A stretch of 39,175 nt of DNA, from NCBI GenBank assembly GCA_038046085.1, contig JBBSWW010000040.1:1-39175 (forward strand), in the 5' to 3' direction. Origin of the DNA: GW2011-AR18 sp038046085. Lineage in GTDB: Archaea > Nanobdellota > Nanobdellia > SCGC-AAA011-G17 > GW2011-AR18. Positions 15,283 to 24,000 of the stretch are shown here, one piece after another. A model generated the notes under the pieces. The model ran no database searches. It had not been told where the DNA came from and saw only the letters and a list, made by a program, of their open reading frames with translations. Numbering within the stretch: position 1 is the first letter of the stretch; the number at the start of each line of letters is the position of its first letter. The position numbers and the translations under genes are program-made.

Positions 15283-15336
15283 CTTTCATTTTCTCTTTAG
15301 TTTTTTGCTTTGGTCAAGCTTTTCTAAAGGTTGAAT
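15283..15336 (-). other. T-loop intron (59/60) of tRNA-Cys
   Basis: A bulge-helix-bulge can be drawn by eye. Exon UUCA (15339-15342) pairs with intron UGAA (15285-15288). The 5' bulge is AAA (15336-15338) and the 3' bulge AGU (15282-15284), and the T-stem flanks it. Inside the intron, CUUUAG pairs perfectly with CUAAAG. Cutting after the second base of each bulge gives the canonical T-loop UUCAAAU. Confidence 0.75.
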
Positions 15337-15358
15337 TTTGAACCCCCAATCTGTTGCT

Positions 15359-15371
15359 ATCTTCTTAACAA
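15359..15371 (-). other. 13-nt anticodon-loop intron (37/38) of tRNA-Cys
   Basis: Inserted at the canonical position after base 37. CUGC (exon) faces GAAG (intron) with one mismatch, with bulges AGU and AUA, so the motif is relaxed rather than perfect. Removal restores the seven-base loop CUGCAGA. It is very short for an archaeal tRNA intron. Confidence 0.65.
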
Positions 15372-15435
15372 CTGCAGGCAACTGCCTTACGGTTTGGCCA
15401 CCTGCCCTTTAGGATTTAAAACTAGTGTTTTATTA

Positions 15436-15999
15436 TTAAAGTTTTCCCTCAAGCCCATTTCTCTCTTTTTCAAGCTCTTTTAATGCTTCCACTCCATATA
15501 AGTGATCTGTAGAACTTACAGGAAGTTTTCTTGCTATTAATGCAGTATTTAGCATCTTATTTACAAAAGCACCAGATAATAATGCAACACTTGCTATTAG
15601 ATAAATTCCAACATCCCTTAGATGATAGTTTAACACAGCCTCTCTAATTTGTTGTCTATCAAACATTTCAGAATAATGATATCCCTTGTAAACACTGCAT
15701 GTTAGAGGAAATAATGGTGCTAAACCAGCATATAATAAGTATTTCCATACAATGAAGGGATTATCTGCATATTTACCTAATATTTTGATTTCTTCTTTAG
15801 TTATATTATCTCCTAATATTGGAAGCTCACTCTCTCCAGCTCTTACAAGTGTTCTATTATCTCTTCTCCAATAAGAATTATCTGCACCACTCCTATATCC
15901 TGAGTTAAATAAGAATTCCGGTGCTGGTTTATTTTTCCAGTCCTTTTTGCTTTTTGATAATTTATTAAGAAGTTTATAGTACTTTAATGGATTTCCCAT
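15436..15999 (-). CDS. Two-helix membrane protein, unknown function
   Basis: About 187 residues. The first ~65 are polar, with N-S-G-Y-R-S-G-A-D-N-S-Y-W-R-R-D-N-R. Then come two hydrophobic segments (about residues 75-93 and 115-135) around a soluble loop, and a charged C-terminus. No family recognised. An upstream in-frame ATG at 16011 exists, but a TATA-like TTTTAAAA (16020-16027) lies only ~13 bp from it and ~25 bp from the ATG at 15999, so I choose the latter. It is divergent from tRNA-Arg, with which it may share that box. Confidence 0.6.
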   Translation of the reverse strand: MGNPLKYYKLLNKLSKSKKDWKNKPAPEFLFNSGYRSGADNSYWRRDNRTLVRAGESELPILGDNITKEEIKILGKYADNPFIVWKYLLYAGLAPLFPLTCSVYKGYHYSEMFDRQQIREAVLNYHLRDVGIYLIASVALLSGAFVNKMLNTALIARKLPVSSTDHLYGVEALKELEKERNGLEGKL

Positions 16000-16019
16000 A
16001 ATTTTAGGCATACGAAAGC

Positions 16020-16028
16020 TTTTAAAAG
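16020..16028. promoter_or_regulatory. Palindromic TATA box shared by tRNA-Arg and the divergent gene
   Basis: TTTTAAAAG lies about 28 bp before the tRNA-Arg 5' end on the plus strand and about 25 bp before the ATG at 15999 on the minus strand. Both distances are normal for archaeal promoters, so one symmetrical box may serve both directions. Confidence 0.45.
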
Positions 16029-16051
16029 AATTACTAATTGAAGTTTTTTAT

Positions 16052-16156
16052 GGGCCTGTAGCGCAGCCTGGAAGAATATTCAATCAAGAAATTTTGGGTA
16101 TATAGCGCATCTGCCTTCTAAGCAGAGGGTCGTGGGTTCAAATCCCATCAGGCCCG
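16052..16156 (+). tRNA. tRNA-Arg(TCT) with a D-loop intron
   Basis: Acceptor GGGCCTG (16052-16058) pairs with CAGGCCC (16149-16155), discriminator G 16156. D-stem GCGC (16061-16064) pairs with GCGC (16105-16108). Anticodon stem TCTGC/GCAGA holds loop CTTCTAA, anticodon TCT at 16117-16119. T-stem GTGGG/CCCAT with TTCAAAT loop. Thirty extra nt sit in the D-loop; removing them yields AGCCTGGATA, a standard loop with G18-G19. The anticodon loop itself is uninterrupted. Confidence 0.92.
16072..16101 (+). other. 30-nt D-loop intron of tRNA-Arg
   Basis: GCCU (16066-16069) pairs with GGGU (16096-16099), with two G-U pairs. Three-nt bulges GGA (16070-16072) and AUA (16100-16102) sit on opposite strands, and intron helix AGAAU/AUUUU (16073-16077, 16091-16095) stacks next to it: a nearly textbook bulge-helix-bulge. 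Either plausible cut within the bulges gives the same mature sequence, so the ends are uncertain by one nt. Confidence 0.8.
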
Positions 16157-16213
16157 TATTTTATTTTTTTATAGACAATAACATTTATATTCTACTCATA
16201 TTGAATTACTTTT

Positions 16214-17383
16214 ATGTTAAAATCAAAGAGGGCTTTACCTGTTGCTGGTGCAGGTTTCATTGTACTAGTTTCTTTTATCTATTCTCTTGCTGGAACAATT
16301 GCTATTCCTGTTTATCCTATTTTCATAAAAAATCTTTTTAATAATCCTGCTTATGCTGGTTATTTCTTATCTTTTGTTTATTTCATGATTTTTAGTTTTA
16401 TTCTTTTATCTATTTATTTTCTTAAGAAGTTTGATCGTTGGACTTTGATGAAGTATTCTATTTTATTATCAGGTTTATCTTATTTTGTTCTTAGTTTAGT
16501 AACCTCTGTTAAAGAATTAGTTATTCTTGAAATTTTCAGGACTATGGCTGTTGCTGTTAATTTTGTTGTTACTGGATTATTGATTAGGGACCATAGCACA
16601 AGGAAAAACATTAGTAAGAATGAAGGTTTTTATTTTGCGATTATTAATATATCATTTTTTATTGGTCCTATAATTGGTGGTTATTTAGCTGATGCTTATT
16701 CTATTAGTAAAGTCTTCATGATATCTTCTATATTTCCATTAGCTTTATTCTTGTTTTTAGTTACTAAAAAAAATCCTAGAGAGGAAGTTGATGGTGTCTA
16801 CACGAATATTTTCTCTAATATTAAGGATTATTTTAGGAATAAGGATCTTGCTCTGAATTATATTACAGCTGCTGGTTTATTATCATGGCTTACTATTTTA
16901 TACGTTTATATTCCTTTATTCATGTATCAAAATGGATTAAATGAGAAGACCATTGGTATTTTCCTTGCTTGTACTGTTATTCCTTTAATAATTTTTGAGA
17001 TCCCTATTACTAAGTTAAGGAGATATGTTGGTTATAGAAAATTATTTTTTACTGGTTTCTTATTGATTGGTTTATTTGGTGCTGCTACTTTTTTCTTTTC
17101 TGATATTTATATTAAGTTATTATTTTTTATTCTTACTAATCTTGGTATTGCTGCTGTAGAACCTTTAAAAGAATCTTATTTCTTTGAAGTTATTCGTAAG
17201 AAGTCTGATGAGACTAGATTTTATCCTATTTTCAAGACATCTTCTGATATTGGACATCTTACCGGTCCTTTGATATTCTCTACAGTTTTATTATTCAGTA
17301 ACTTTAATGTAATGTTTTTAGTTGCTTCTATTATTATGATAGGTTATGGTATTTTATCATTGTTCTTAAAGGAAATAAAATGA
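16214..17383 (+). CDS. Major facilitator superfamily transporter
   Basis: A 389-residue protein with about twelve transmembrane helices in two halves. The loop between helices 2 and 3 (K-K-F-D-R-W-T-L-M) matches the MFS G-x-x-x-D-R-x-x motif in degraded form. The helix-5 region reads N-I-S-F-F-I-G-P-I-I-G-G-Y-L-A-D, the typical drug-efflux-like P-x-x-G-G turn. A longer cytoplasmic loop around residues 188-210 divides the halves. Substrate cannot be assigned; proton-driven efflux is the commonest role of such proteins. The stop overlaps the next start (ATGA), so it is cotranscribed with the SPOUT methyltransferase. Confidence 0.9.
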   Translation: MLKSKRALPVAGAGFIVLVSFIYSLAGTIAIPVYPIFIKNLFNNPAYAGYFLSFVYFMIFSFILLSIYFLKKFDRWTLMKYSILLSGLSYFVLSLVTSVKELVILEIFRTMAVAVNFVVTGLLIRDHSTRKNISKNEGFYFAIINISFFIGPIIGGYLADAYSISKVFMISSIFPLALFLFLVTKKNPREEVDGVYTNIFSNIKDYFRNKDLALNYITAAGLLSWLTILYVYIPLFMYQNGLNEKTIGIFLACTVIPLIIFEIPITKLRRYVGYRKLFFTGFLLIGLFGAATFFFSDIYIKLLFFILTNLGIAAVEPLKESYFFEVIRKKSDETRFYPIFKTSSDIGHLTGPLIFSTVLLFSNFNVMFLVASIIMIGYGILSLFLKEIK

Positions 17384-17946
17384 AGTTTATTATTGAACAT
17401 TTAGAAAATGAAGTTTATGAATGGTGTTTGATAGAATATGAAAACATGTCTAAAGTTGTTGGTAAGGAGAATCTAATTTTCACTAAGACTAGTAGTTCAA
17501 AATTAAAAAAATTTGGTAAAGTTGAAAATAAGTCTGTTCTTGATTTGAATCTTAAAAGAGCTTGTCTTCTTGATCCTAAAGCTAAAAAAACTTTATCACC
17601 TCAGGATTTTAATAATTTTGATTATTTTATTTTTGGTGGTATACTTGGCGATTTCCCAGAGCAAGGAAGAACAGAGAAATATCTTACTAGTAAATTAAAG
17701 AATGTTGAAACTCGTAATTTAGGTTCTATGCAGATGTCTACTGATACTGCTGTTATTGTCACTAAGATGATTCTTGACGGTAAGAATTTTAATGATATTA
17801 AATTTATTGATTCTCCAAATATTCCTATTAAGAATGGAAAATATACTGAAGAAGTTAATCTCCCTTATAGATACATCTCTAAAAATAACAAACCATTGAT
17901 TAGTCCTAAATTAATTAAATATTTAAAAAATAAAGATTCTGTTTAA
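17380..17946 (+). CDS. SPOUT methyltransferase, Sfm1/DUF431-like
   Basis: A 188-residue protein resembling COG2428/DUF431. Its yeast homologue Sfm1 methylates an arginine of ribosomal protein uS3. The SAM-binding knot is visible as Y-F-I-F-G-G-I-L-G-D-F-P-E-Q-G-R (about residues 85-103) and L-G-S-M-Q-M-S-T-D-T-A-V (about 116-127). In the family these carry the glycine-rich loop and the conserved Q-M-x-x-D-x-A. Length matches. The archaeal target is unproven. Overlapping the MFS gene by four bp suggests joint expression, not a shared pathway. Confidence 0.85.
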   Translation: MKFIIEHLENEVYEWCLIEYENMSKVVGKENLIFTKTSSSKLKKFGKVENKSVLDLNLKRACLLDPKAKKTLSPQDFNNFDYFIFGGILGDFPEQGRTEKYLTSKLKNVETRNLGSMQMSTDTAVIVTKMILDGKNFNDIKFIDSPNIPIKNGKYTEEVNLPYRYISKNNKPLISPKLIKYLKNKDSV

Positions 17947-18294
17947 CTATTCTCTAGCTTTTAATCTCTCCCAGGATTCTTCAGCTATAATTTTTAAAGC
18001 TTCTAAAATTTCAATTCCATAATCAGAAACTAAACTTCTATTATATCTTGATTTTCCTACTTCAGATAATCTATAAGAAGCCAGTGAAGGTTCACCTACT
18101 AAAACATTAATATCAGTATCTAATAATTCATAGATTGTTTCCATAGTTATATCTTTTAATGTGGGATAATTATCAGATTGTGAATGTATAACTTCTAACA
18201 ACTTATCATGAGAAAAACTTCTAGGTTCAGGTTTATATAAAATAAATGTTCTAACAATATCTGATAAATCAACTGATTGTAAAGCATCTTCCAT
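17947..18294 (-). CDS. Small winged-helix-like orphan protein
   Basis: A 115-residue acidic protein, mostly helical, with T-M-E-T-I-Y-E-L-L-D-T and Y-R-L-S-E-V-G-K-S-R-Y resembling the helix and wing of winged-helix proteins (the L-S-x-x-G-K/R ending is common there). No transmembrane segment. A TATA-like tttaaaaatag about 25 bp upstream of the ATG suggests a leaderless mRNA. It abuts the methyltransferase gene end to end in convergent orientation. A DNA- or RNA-binding role is only a guess. Confidence 0.55.
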   Translation of the reverse strand: MEDALQSVDLSDIVRTFILYKPEPRSFSHDKLLEVIHSQSDNYPTLKDITMETIYELLDTDINVLVGEPSLASYRLSEVGKSRYNRSLVSDYGIEILEALKIIAEESWERLKARE

Positions 18295-18339
18295 TAAAAA
18301 TTAGAAAATAATACTATTTTTAAATATTTATATAAGAAA

Positions 18340-19731
18340 TTAACTATTATATTTAGCTCTTTTAGCAAACCTATCCCCTTGTGATTCGCTTCTTCTGTCT
18401 CCATCTCTATTTCCGCCAAATCTTCTTCCACCTTCAGAGCTACGGTTTTCTCCATCTCTGCTAGAACTTCTTCCAGATGAACTTCCTCTTCTGTCTCCGT
18501 CTCTATTCCCAAATCTTCTTCCGGAATCTCTATTTCCACCACCAAATCTTCTTCCTCCAGATCCTCCGCTGAATCTTCCTCCACCGCCATTTGCTCTGTC
18601 GAACTGTCTGTTGAATCTTACTCTCTCAAATTCTGGTAATAATTCTTTTACTATTGTTAATTTTCTGTCTGATAATACTCTATTAAAATTATCATAGTCT
18701 CTGTCAGATAATAATGTTACAGCACATCCTGAACTTCCTGCTCTTGCTGTTCTTCCTATTCTATGTACATATTCTTCTGATGTTTTTGGTACATCATAAT
18801 TATAGATGAATGTTACATTCTTGATATCTAATCCTCTTGCAGCTACATCTGTTGCAACTAGTACATTGATATCTTCATTCTTTAATGAGTCTAATGCGTG
18901 TAATCTTCTACTTTGTGTTAATCCACCATGGATTGCCATTGCATTTACCCCATTTGTTTTAAGATTTCTCGCAACTGAATCAACTTCCCTTCTTGTTGCT
19001 AAGAATACTATTACTAGTCCTTCAGCTGTATTTTTCTTTATTAAATGTAATAATAATGAGAACTTATCGCTTGCCTGTACTACATAGTATATTTGTTTTA
19101 ATAAACTCTTATCTACATGTATCTGGCTTTTGATTGTTACCGGGTCTTTTAGATGTCTTTTTACTAAATGTTGTACATTAGGTGATATTGTTGCACTAAA
19201 CAATAATGTCTGTCTTTCCTTTGGTATATATTGTAATATATCTTCTACTGCTTCTACAAATCCCATCTCAAACATCTTGTCTGCTTCATCTAATACAAAG
19301 AATTTTATTTTTTCAAAATTTATTGTTCTTCTATCTATATGATCTAGTATTCTTCCAGGCGTTCCTACAACTATATCTGCACTCTTCATTCCTGATATCT
19401 GTGGTCCTATTGCCACTCCACCATATACACTTACTACTCTTGCTCTTAATTGTTTTCCAAAAGTTTCTATTGCATCTGTTACCTGTACACATAACTCTCT
19501 TGTTGGTGTTAGTATTAATGCCTGTAATCCTTTTCCTGGTGTTATCTTTTCTAAGATTGGTAATCCAAATGCTGCTGTCTTTCCTGATCCTGTACTAGAA
19601 TGTCCGAATATATCTTTTCCCTGTAATATCTCAGGTATACATTTTTCCTGTATATTTGTAAATTCTGTAAATCCTAAGTCTTTTATTGCTTCCACTAATT
19701 GTGGTTTTAAATTCAATTCTTCTATTTTCAT
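18340..19731 (-). CDS. DEAD-box RNA helicase with Arg/Gly/Ser-rich tail
   Basis: A 463-residue ATP-dependent RNA helicase. Motifs in order: Q-motif near residue 20 (F-T-x-I-Q), Walker A S-T-G-S-G-K-T (about 45-52), P-T-R-E-L, T-P-G-R, D-E-A-D (about 149-152), S-A-T, and H-R-I-G-R-T-A-R-A-G (about 322-331). Residues ~375-463 are a low-complexity Arg/Gly/Ser/Asp tail with repeated G-x-R-R-F-G and R-D-G-D-R-R units, an RGG-like RNA-binding region. Such enzymes remodel RNA in ribosome assembly or at low temperature. A GGGATAATTCCC palindrome lies at 19766-19777 in its upstream region. Confidence 0.95.
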   Translation of the reverse strand: MKIEELNLKPQLVEAIKDLGFTEFTNIQEKCIPEILQGKDIFGHSSTGSGKTAAFGLPILEKITPGKGLQALILTPTRELCVQVTDAIETFGKQLRARVVSVYGGVAIGPQISGMKSADIVVGTPGRILDHIDRRTINFEKIKFFVLDEADKMFEMGFVEAVEDILQYIPKERQTLLFSATISPNVQHLVKRHLKDPVTIKSQIHVDKSLLKQIYYVVQASDKFSLLLHLIKKNTAEGLVIVFLATRREVDSVARNLKTNGVNAMAIHGGLTQSRRLHALDSLKNEDINVLVATDVAARGLDIKNVTFIYNYDVPKTSEEYVHRIGRTARAGSSGCAVTLLSDRDYDNFNRVLSDRKLTIVKELLPEFERVRFNRQFDRANGGGGRFSGGSGGRRFGGGNRDSGRRFGNRDGDRRGSSSGRSSSRDGENRSSEGGRRFGGNRDGDRRSESQGDRFAKRAKYNS

Positions 19732-19881
19732 TTTAATTTTTTTACTATAATTTTTCTAGAATAAAGGGATAATTCCCAACTTCTACTTATAGTTTCCATC
19801 ATAACTATTTATTAGTAATATAATATACTTTATAAAGCTAATCTTTTAGAATTTTTAGTTAATTTTTTAAAGTTTTTTATA

Positions 19882-20280
19882 ATGAATAGTTTTATGAAAG
19901 AAAAAATAGTTTTTCAAGGAGCTGAATTACCACCCATACTTCATCATGGCACAACTGAAAGGTTTATTGAGTGGTATACTCAGCCTGATGGATTATATAG
20001 ATTACCTCTATTGAGTTATACAATTGATGCTAAATCAGGAGATGTTAGAAATTGGCCTAAGAATTATGATAGTATAACTATGGGTCCAAGGGCTACTATT
20101 GTAATAAACACCCTTTTAGCATATGAAGGATTATCCCAGTCTTTTACAGGTACTCATGTAAGGTTTAGTCATCTTCCAGCTGGTTCATTTAGAGTTTTAA
20201 GAGAAAGTGAACAAAGTTTTGAATTTGGTTCTGGTTATAATGGTGCAATAAGTAATTTAGAAAAAGAATTAGGTTGTTAA
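19882..20280 (+). CDS. Small conserved-looking protein with L-H-H-G-T-T motif, unknown
   Basis: A 132-residue soluble protein. The segment I-L-H-H-G-T-T-E-R-F-I-E-W-Y near the N-terminus recalls the H-G-T loop of ADP-ribosyl-transferase-fold proteins such as KptA, but the later Tyr/Glu signature of that fold is not clear, so I do not assign it. Other notable patches are M-G-P-R-A-T-I-V-I and a glycine/serine-rich end. An alternative start four codons downstream (Met5) exists. It lies between the helicase and the cupin, each on its own transcript as far as promoters show. Confidence 0.55.
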   Translation: MNSFMKEKIVFQGAELPPILHHGTTERFIEWYTQPDGLYRLPLLSYTIDAKSGDVRNWPKNYDSITMGPRATIVINTLLAYEGLSQSFTGTHVRFSHLPAGSFRVLRESEQSFEFGSGYNGAISNLEKELGC

Positions 20281-20326
20281 TTTTTTCAACAAAAACCTAA
20301 TAAATAAGTTTATTTTCTGATTTTTC

Positions 20327-20761
20327 ATGGAATTCAATTTAAAAGAATTCAATCTTATTCCACATCAAAGGAGGGTTGATAAGCCTTGGGGTCATGAGAT
20401 AATTTTTACTCCTGAGAAAGCTCCTTTCACTGGCAAGGTTTTATTTGTTAGATCAGGTTTTAGATTAAGTTTGCAATATCATGATAAGAAAGAAGAATGT
20501 CTGATGTTATTTTCTGGTAAAGCTAAGATATTTTTAGATGATCATAATGGTCACTTAAAGGAAGTAGATATGGAACCAAATAAGGGTTATCACGTTAAGC
20601 CAGGTCAGAAACATACTGTTCAGGCAATTACAGACTCTCATATTATGGAATCTTCTATGCCAGAATGCGGCAATACTTTCAGGATTAATGATTTATACAA
20701 TAGGTCTCATGAGACTGAGGAATTAAGAAAATTAGAAAATAGGGGATGGAATCCAGATTAA
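20327..20761 (+). CDS. Cupin sugar-phosphate isomerase-like protein
   Basis: A 144-residue single cupin domain. The metal site follows the ManC/type II phosphomannose isomerase pattern: S-L-Q-Y-H-D-K-K-E-E (His52 and Glu56-57 as ligands), G-K-A-K-I-F-L, then G-Y-H-V-K-P-G-Q-K-H-T-V (second-motif His). The opening P-W-G-H-E matches the K-P-W-G-x-E that begins these enzymes. It lacks the nucleotidyltransferase half of ManC, so it is a stand-alone isomerase or sugar-binding cupin. Possible role: mannose-6-phosphate or related sugar metabolism for glycans. Confidence 0.8.
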   Translation: MEFNLKEFNLIPHQRRVDKPWGHEIIFTPEKAPFTGKVLFVRSGFRLSLQYHDKKEECLMLFSGKAKIFLDDHNGHLKEVDMEPNKGYHVKPGQKHTVQAITDSHIMESSMPECGNTFRINDLYNRSHETEELRKLENRGWNPD

Positions 20762-20762
20762 G

Positions 20763-20957
20763 TTATTTTAGATATAATCCCAACTTTGTTACACAGACAT
20801 CAATATCTTTTTCCATTTTCTCAATGACTTTTTCCTCTTCTAATTTTGTTTTAGCTTTTCTTAACTCTTGAAACATCTTATGTCTTATCTCATTTAATAT
20901 AAAAATTACTTCTTCTAACTCTGCTGCTAACTTTGTATCCATATTATTTTTTGCCAT
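20763..20957 (-). CDS. Small helical protein, unknown function
   Basis: A 64-residue, highly charged, fully helical protein with a heptad-like pattern (E-L-E-E-V-I-F-I-L-N-E-I-R-H-K-M) and one Cys. Too short for the usual gene callers, but it has a strong ribosome site, GGAGAGTGAT, at 20961-20970 before its ATG, which supports expression. It lies directly upstream of aEF-2 in divergent orientation and one bp from the convergent cupin stop. No family recognised. Confidence 0.6.
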   Translation of the reverse strand: MAKNNMDTKLAAELEEVIFILNEIRHKMFQELRKAKTKLEEEKVIEKMEKDIDVCVTKLGLYLK

Positions 20958-20960
20958 ATT

Positions 20961-20970
20961 ATCACTCTCC
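20961..20970 (-). promoter_or_regulatory. Shine-Dalgarno GGAGAGTGAT of the small helical protein
   Basis: On the minus strand GGAGAGTGAT differs by one base from the full anti-16S complement GGAGGTGAT-like sequence and ends three nt before the start codon region. It decides that the 64-residue frame is real. Confidence 0.6.
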
Positions 20971-21027
20971 TATAGACTTTTATTTGGGATTTTAATAATA
21001 TAAATTTAACGTTCAATTTCCAAAAAC

Positions 21028-21037
21028 TTTATATATG
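21028..21037 (+). promoter_or_regulatory. TATA box of the aEF-2 gene
   Basis: TTTATATATG, 23-32 bp upstream of the ATG at 21060, so the message would have only a few leader bases. Confidence 0.6.
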
Positions 21038-21059
21038 ATTCAGAAAGTCCAAGAGTAAA

Positions 21060-24000
21060 ATGGCAGATATCGTTGAAAGATTCAATAAAGTTATGAACAA
21101 TCCTTTGAATATTAGGAATATTTGTACTAGTGCTCATATTCACCACGGTAAATGTATTAGTAAAGATTCTAGAATTATGTTAGAAGAAGGGAGGATATTG
21201 ACTGCTGAAGAGTTTTATGATTATTCTAAAAAAAATGGCATTTTATTTGAAAATAAAGAGAATGAACATGTTATATATGATGTTTCTAAACTTGGATTAA
21301 AGGTTTTTTCAGTTAACAAGGATTCAGCTAAGGTTGAAATTAAACCAGTATCATTAGCTTGGAAACTTGTTGGTGGAACAACTATCAAACTAAAACTAAG
21401 AAATGGTGCTAATATTTCAACAACACCTAAACATAAATATATTATTTATAGAAATTCAGAGATTGTTAAAGTTGAAGCTAAAGATCTTGTTTTAGGTGAT
21501 AGAATAGTTTGTCCTTCTAAAGTTCATGTAAAATCAAACATTAATATGAAAAATGAGATTCTTGAATTACTAAGTAATAAAAATTTTTATGTTAATCTAA
21601 AGAACAGCTTCTATAAAGAAATAAAAACTCAGATATTAGAATATGGTATTAATAATCTTGTTAAAGAAATAAATTCTGATATTAAAGCTAAATCATTTTA
21701 TCATGGTTTATGGAATAATAGAATATTGCTTAAAGATTTATTATCTATATCAAAAATATTCAATTTAAGTTTAGATAGTATTTATTCAAATATAGAACAT
21801 ATCTATTATAGAACAGGAAAGCAAAGGGGACAAAATTCATTAAAAGTCAGATTACCTAGTAATTTCTTAGATTTCTTCTATCTAGCAGGTTTACTTACAG
21901 GAGATGGAAGTAATAAGAAGTTTATTGTTGGTAAAAAAGATTTGGGAGAAAAATTTTATAATATTTGCAAAGAATTAGATATTCATTGTACTTTAGTTGA
22001 ATATAATAGAACACCTGAGTTAATTACTAATAGAACTTTAGTTGAAATGTTAAATTCAATATTTGATTATCCTAAAGTTAAAAAAAGCCATAATGTTAGA
22101 ATATCAGATTTCTTAATGAGATCTAATGATGTTTATTTATCTGAGTTTTTAAAAGGTTATTTTGATACTGACGGAACTGTTGAACATTCAAGAAGTGCTA
22201 TTTCAATAAGTTCTGCTAGTCCTAGAATGATTGATGACTTACAATTTGTTCTGTTAAGATTTGGTTGTAATGCAATTAAGAATAATGATACAATTTATTT
22301 AAGTGGTGTCTCTGCTAAGAATTTTGTTGAAAATATTGGTTTCGGTTTACAAGATAAGAATATTAAAGCAATTGAATTAGCTAAGAACATTTCAGGCAGT
22401 AGAGTTTGTGATAATATGGGCTTATCTTTGGTTTCTAATGGTAATACTCTTCAATCTCAAAAAGTTTTGAATAATAATTTCGAATTATCTTTTATTGAAG
22501 TTTCAAGTTTAGAAGTATCTCATGAAGATGTAGTTTATGACTTGACTGTTGATGATAATCATAATTTTGTTGCTAATGGAATGTTTATTTCTAATACTGC
22601 TTTTACAGATAATCTTTTAGCAGCTGCTGGTTTGATGAGTGCTGCTTCTGCAGGAGACTTAGACAAAGGGATGGCTACTTGGGGTCACGCTGATGAGCAA
22701 GAACGTTTAATGACAGTTGATGCAGCTAATGTTTCTATGATTCACACTTTTAATAATGAAGAATATTTAATTAATTTGATTGATACTCCTGGTCACGTTG
22801 ATTTTGGTGGTAATGTAACAAGAGCAATGAGAGCTATTGATGGTACAGTAGTTTTAGTTTGTGCTTCTGAAGGTATCATGCCGCAGACTGAAACAGTTTT
22901 AAAACAGGCTTTAAGAGAGAGAGTTAAACCAGTATTATTCATTAACAAAGTTGATCGTTTAATTAAAGAGATACAGTTCACTCCTGAACAGATGCAGAAA
23001 CGTTTCGTTGAGATTATTCTTGAATTTAATCAATTAGTAGAGCAGATTGCAGAAAATGAATTTAAGGAAAAATGGAAAGTTAGTATTCAGGATGGTAGTG
23101 TTGCTTTTGGTAGTGCTCGTGATAATTGGGCTTTATCTTTATCTTTCATGAAAAAAAAGAACGTTAATTTCAAAGATATCTTAAAAATTTATGATGAATC
23201 TATTCCTAAAGATGAGAGAGATAAATGGGTTTGGCAGAATGCACCTTTATCAGAAGTTATTCTAGATATGGTTATTAAGCATCATCCTAATCCTCCTCAA
23301 GCTCAGATATATAGGATTCCTAGAGTTTGGAGAGGAGATCCAGAATCTGAATTAGGTAAGGATTTATTGACTTGTAATAAAGATGGTAAAGTTGCTTTCT
23401 GTATTACTAGAGTCATGGTTGATCCTAAATTTGGCAGGCAGATGGCTGCTGGTAGATTATTCTCAGGAAGAGTAAAAACTGGTATGCAAGTATATCTTAA
23501 TCTAGCTAAGAAATATGAACGTGTTCAGCAGGTTTTATTATATAATGGTGTTAAGACTCAGCAGATGGAAGAGGTAGTAGCAGGTAATGTTTTGGCTTTA
23601 GTTGGTATTTCAGGTGAAGCTGGTGAAACAGTTACTCTAGAACCTGAACATCCTTTTGAAGAACTTAAACATATTTTCGAACCAGTTGTTACTAAAGCAA
23701 TTGAACCTGAAAAAGCTCAGGATTTAGCTAAGGTTGTTGAAATCTTGAAGACAGTTAGTAAAGAAGATCCCTCTATTAAGATTAAGATTAATGAAGAGAC
23801 TGGTGAATGTTTGATGAGTGGTATGGGAGAATTACACTTAGAGATTGTAGAGAATAGGATTATCACAGAAAAAGGTGTTAAGATTAAATCATCTCAGCCT
23901 ATTGTTGTTTATAGAGAGACTATTAGTAAATTATCTCAGGAAGCTGAAGGTAAATCCCCTAACAAGCACAACAAGTTCTATATGACTATTGAGCCTCTTA

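Larger units (their letters stand above)
15269..15407 (-). tRNA. tRNA-Cys(GCA) with two introns
   Basis: Acceptor GGGCAGG (15401-15407) pairs with CCTGCCC (15270-15276), with discriminator U73 at 15269, a known tRNA-Cys identity base. Anticodon stem GTTGC/GCAAC (15378-15382, 15353-15357) holds a loop that, after removing 13 nt, reads CTGCAGA with anticodon GCA (15373-15375). T-stem GGGGG/CCCTC (15343-15347, 15277-15281) closes on TTCAAAT only after removing 54 nt. The D-loop is odd: it has a single G where G18-G19 are normal. A TATA-like element lies near 15429-15443. All three key helices are exact or have one G-U pair. Confidence 0.85.

Noticed and set aside
18294..18590. Acidic open frame inside the helicase gene
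   Set aside because: It is the alternative reading of the helicase's repetitive Arg/Gly/Ser codons, on the same strand but another frame.
19766..19777. GGGATAATTCCC palindrome as a cold-shock leader for the helicase
   Set aside because: It lies between the likely TATA box and the start of transcription, so it is probably not in the mRNA; too short to argue for an operator.
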